Positions 58,107 to 61,178 of a DNA stretch of 61,178 nt are shown piece by piece; position 1 is the first letter of the stretch, and the number at the start of each line of letters is the position of its first letter. The position numbers and the translations under genes are program-made. Origin of the DNA: Ectocarpus siliculosus (lineage: Eukaryota; Sar; Phaeophyceae; Ectocarpales; Ectocarpaceae); the NCBI GenBank assembly GCA_000310025.1, contig FN647863.1:218385-279562 (forward strand), given 5' to 3'. A model generated the notes under the pieces. It ran no database searches. It was given only the letters and a program-made list of their open reading frames with translations, and was not told where the DNA came from.

Positions 58107-60467
58107 TTAGTCTTCCTCGCTTGACGATGACGATGAGATTAGCCCGTCTAATCCGGTTGCCGCTTCCTCTTCGTCATCGTCCATCACCAAAGCGTGCCGA
58201 ACCTGGTTCCGAACGAAGGGGCATCCAGCGACATGGGGGGGAAAACGAAAAAAACAAAAATGATCATGACAACAGCACACAACAAAACGAATATGAACGA
58301 GACAAGAGAAGAGAGAAAAAGAGGGGGAGAGAAATTTCAACACAACGAACAATGCGAAACAAGAACAGCATGAAGAGAAGAAAGAAAAGAGGGGAAAGCA
58401 AGATCATTACAAACGAGACAACAGCATGAACAAGAAAAAAAGAACGATAGTAAAAAAAAAGCAACATCAACAACGCGACACAAGAACGACGCGAAAAAAA
58501 ATAAAAAAAAACAGAAAAGCAACATCAACACAATGAACGATACAAGATCAGCGCGAGAAGAAAAATATACCAGACCTGGGCGACTGAGGACGGGCGCAAG
58601 TAAGATAAACTCCGTGTCACCTCCAACAAGAGGCACCAAGGTCTTCCTTGAATTAACATGACACGCTGGCGCGACCTCAACAACTACCCAAAGCCCGTTT
58701 CCAAAGAACAATACACAAGATAAGGGCCTCCAATTCCTTCAGCTGGACTCAAGGTGGGATGGGTGGCGACTTGCAACGAAGAGGTGCACGCTTGCACCAG
58801 CAGAGATAGACACACCTTCACACCTTCCTATCCACCTCACTCGAGAACGTATCCAACAGAGACACAGCAGGCGTCGCTAGAAAGAAGCACCAGTCGCTTG
58901 GTTTCAAAACGAGGCGCACTGCAGAATCAAAACCGCCCGCTCCTAATAATTAGGGGTGTGAATACGAACCACTGGTGGTCCCGAACCAAACATGTCCACC
59001 ATAAACTTGCCCAGCCGTTGCCCTTACTCGTGCGACTGCAACTGGATCCCCCCATGTACAACTGTCCAAAAGAATGATAATCATGGTGGCGGTTGTAGTC
59101 TCAACAGACACTGAAACCTCCTCACGCACGAGTGTCCACAAAAAAAAACAAAGGCTTGTTGTCGTACGCTATAGACGGAACAGACTGAACTCTGTTGCGC
59201 AACGGAAACAATGTGTCAATACTGGTAATCTGGGGTCAGGAAGAAAAAAATCTCGCGTACCCGCCTGCCTAATATATTAATAAACATTTATGGGGGAGAG
59301 CACGCACATCGTAGTCGTAGGTCCTTACCCGTGAGCGCATGTCTTAAAATTCATACGCGAGCACGCCGGAGGATTTGAGAAGCTGGCCAACACAGGTGGC
59401 CCCAAAAGTAGTGCATATTTATCACATTCGGGTGGTGAGGAACCGACTACTGCTGTAGGCCCTTGTTGTTTTAGGCGCAAAAACAAACCTGAGCCAACCT
59501 CCTTGCGAAACGCTTTAGCCGAACTTGTTAATTGACACTCTTTACTCTCTTCGGTCTTAGTTCATCCCGCCCGTCTCTTACCGCGATGTACTTCTTCCCG
59601 TCTTCAGAGGTGTAGATCCTCTTCTGCAGGCGACCGGAAGTGTCCTCCTTCGCGGCGGTGGAGATGCCGTTGAAGGCAACGTCCGCGAGCTCTTTCGTGG
59701 CGTACACCACCTGAACAAGGACACAAGAGAAAAAGAAACGACAAAAACCTCGTCAACCATCAATCATCCTGTCATCTTTGTTGGGTGGGAACACAAAAAA
59801 ATAGGTTGCCATCAGCGAAACTGTTTTCACCACAAAAGAACACAACAAACAGCAGGAGCAGCACCAGCAACAACAGGAAAAAGCCGTCAACAACCAATCA
59901 CCTGTGCTAGGTGCGGAAACCCAAAAAGAAGGCTGTTCTCGCTCTCAGCGAAACTGCACTCCACAACAACAATGGTACAACGAAAAACGAACACATGTAC
60001 GCATACCAAAAAAAACGAAAAGAGCCGACAGCCCCCATGCACCCCAGACAACAGTTGTACCACGTAAAGCTCCAAAGCTCCTAAGGAACAAACAAAACGC
60101 ATCACAAACATGACACATCTCGATGCATGAGTTCCCCCCTCTACACAGGAGCCCACGACCGAAAACAAAACAAAACAAGAAACACGTTTCCGCGGAACAC
60201 GTCTCCCACGGAACACGAAAACAAAAACCATAAAATTACATGGGTCTTCCCGGTGGTGCCCGTGAACTCGATCCCCTCCGCCTCCTGAGCGATGACCTTT
60301 GTCTTCTTCTGCATGACCCGCATAAGCTGCTCCGGCGTCGTGCCGGCGGGAAGCCGGTGCACCATCAAGGACCGCCGCTCCTTCTCCGCCTTCGCAGCCC
60401 TCGCATCCGCGTCGTCTTCTGAAAGGTACCCCGGGGGGGAGGGGGAGTTGCGGCGGAATTCGCTCAC
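58107..60467 (-). CDS. RRM-like RNA-binding protein with acidic serine tail
   Basis: Three exons: about 60467-60240, 59710-59582 and 58202-58107, joined in phase 0 twice. The first has SPSPPGYLSEDDADARAA, a basic helix and LMVHRLPAGTTPEQLMRVMQ. The second adds VVYATKELADVAFNG after GTTGKTH and continues to RIYTSEDGKKYIA. A strand-helix-strand-strand-helix order with hydrophobic LMVHRLP (RNP2 position) and KTHVVYA (RNP1 position) suggests a degenerate RRM; this is inference. The last exon gives ALVMDDDEEEAATGLDGLI, six Ser, EED and TAA. Its link to exon 2 is supported by phase and a GTAAGA donor, but the 1.4-kb intron makes it tentative; a stop at 59528 is the alternative end. The 5' boundary of the first exon is uncertain and no start codon was identified. 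Confidence 0.5.
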
Positions 60468-61178
60468 TATTGGAGATTTGGGAATTGAGTGGATTTAGAG
60501 GCGTGTGAGCACTGCGTTTTCTCTCCTTACCCAGGGGGTTGAGTTGCGGCCCCAATTTGCTCACCACAGGAGAATTGGTTGGACAATGAGATTGGAATAC
60601 TAGTTGGTTGGAAAATAGACATGCCCTACGTCGGGGGGAGTCGGTGTACACCGCATGAGCTCTACTTCCTGGCAGCCCTCGCATCCGCCTCGAGCCAGGG
60701 GGGGTGAAAAGGCTACGGGAGAGGACCCACTCGTGATTCATTTCTTCTCGGTCTATCCCCGATATATGGGGGGGCAACAATGCGAGCAGCATCGATCGGC
60801 CGCTTGCGGAGATACGTCTCATCGGAGAAACCCCAAGCTTCGTGAGGTGTTGCACCAAATTGGACATTGTTAGTGGGAGCAGCAGCGCTTGACAGGGTAG
60901 AGCAAGCACCCCCTTGGGCATCGTCTCGCGGCCTCAAATGAACAATGTTTTCTTTTTTTTCTGTCTCTTGAATTGAAACACAATCGCCGAAAGAGAGAAG
61001 AAGGTCAAAGCATCGTCTTCTTCTTGGGAGCGATAAGAAGGTCAAGAAGCATCTTCGAGAGAAGAAGGTCAAGGACCGCCTTCGAAGAGGAACGGGAACA
61101 AGAACACCCCTCAATAAGCGTTGTGGCGGTCGTCGGCCGAACGGCTCGAGACCCCCCCCCCCCCCCCAAAAAAAACTA
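60468..61178. other. Right-end flank with local duplication
   Basis: It holds a partial duplicate of the neighbouring exon: GCAGCCCTCGCATCCGC occurs at 60394-60410 (in the exon) and 60672-60688, and the GAGTTGCGGC..AATT..GCTCAC block at 60445-60467 recurs at 60541-60564. The minus-strand frame at 60713-61114 may contain an upstream exon, but nothing decisive was seen. The window ends in C and A homopolymers. Confidence 0.45.

Noticed and set aside
59887-60921. Minus-strand 344-codon frame
   Set aside because: It overlaps the RRM-like exon in a different frame and gives low-complexity CEGCEGGEG and Val/Phe-rich text. The phase-consistent RRM-like reading is better.

Overview
The window is eukaryotic nuclear DNA. 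The genes are split into short exons (38 to about 600 bp) by introns of a few hundred bases to about 1.9 kb, and most introns have GT-AG ends with pyrimidine-rich acceptors. (CTG)n and (TC)n microsatellites, G/C homopolymer runs and short inverted-repeat elements are frequent. Three things suggest a photosynthetic stramenopile, most likely a brown alga: a leader resembling a plastid-type signal ending in Val-Ala-Gly before Phe, a long secreted LNR-repeat protein, and a carbohydrate sulfotransferase-like gene. This placement is inference. All gene models below were built by hand from reading-frame continuity, splice signals and intron phase; no search was run.

Layout. 1-7049 (-): N-terminal beta-propeller half of an NBAS-like vesicle-tethering/NMD protein, eight exons, running off the left edge. 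8169-9299 (+): first two exons of a probable ubiquitin-like-domain (NPL4-type) protein, with a hairpin element in intron 1. 9642-11035: a 1.4-kb near-perfect palindrome (foldback element). 11857-13710 (+): thioredoxin, four exons. 15995-30484 (-): a 21-exon secreted protein with nine Lin-12/Notch-type repeats, each encoded by a pair of exons, and a C-terminal discoidin-like module. It has two in-frame stops. 33371-39294 (-): complete S-formylglutathione hydrolase, eight exons. 43997-48495 (+): small charged hypothetical protein beside an assembly gap (100 N at 44636-44735). 48718-54062 (+): C-terminal part of a galactose-3-O-sulfotransferase-like enzyme. 58107-60467 (-): RRM-like protein with an acidic/serine tail.

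Between genes lie a MITE-like inverted-repeat family (about eight copies), a second dispersed repeat family (R1) that includes a conserved short reading frame, a tRNA-like SINE remnant, and palindromic minisatellites inside LNR-gene introns. The genes do not form a pathway. They are unrelated housekeeping genes (membrane traffic, redox, formaldehyde detoxification) plus extracellular or secretory functions (LNR protein, sulfotransferase). The best candidate for something undescribed is the LNR gene: its two-exon cassette has fixed intron phases, so repeats can be gained, lost or skipped without breaking the frame.
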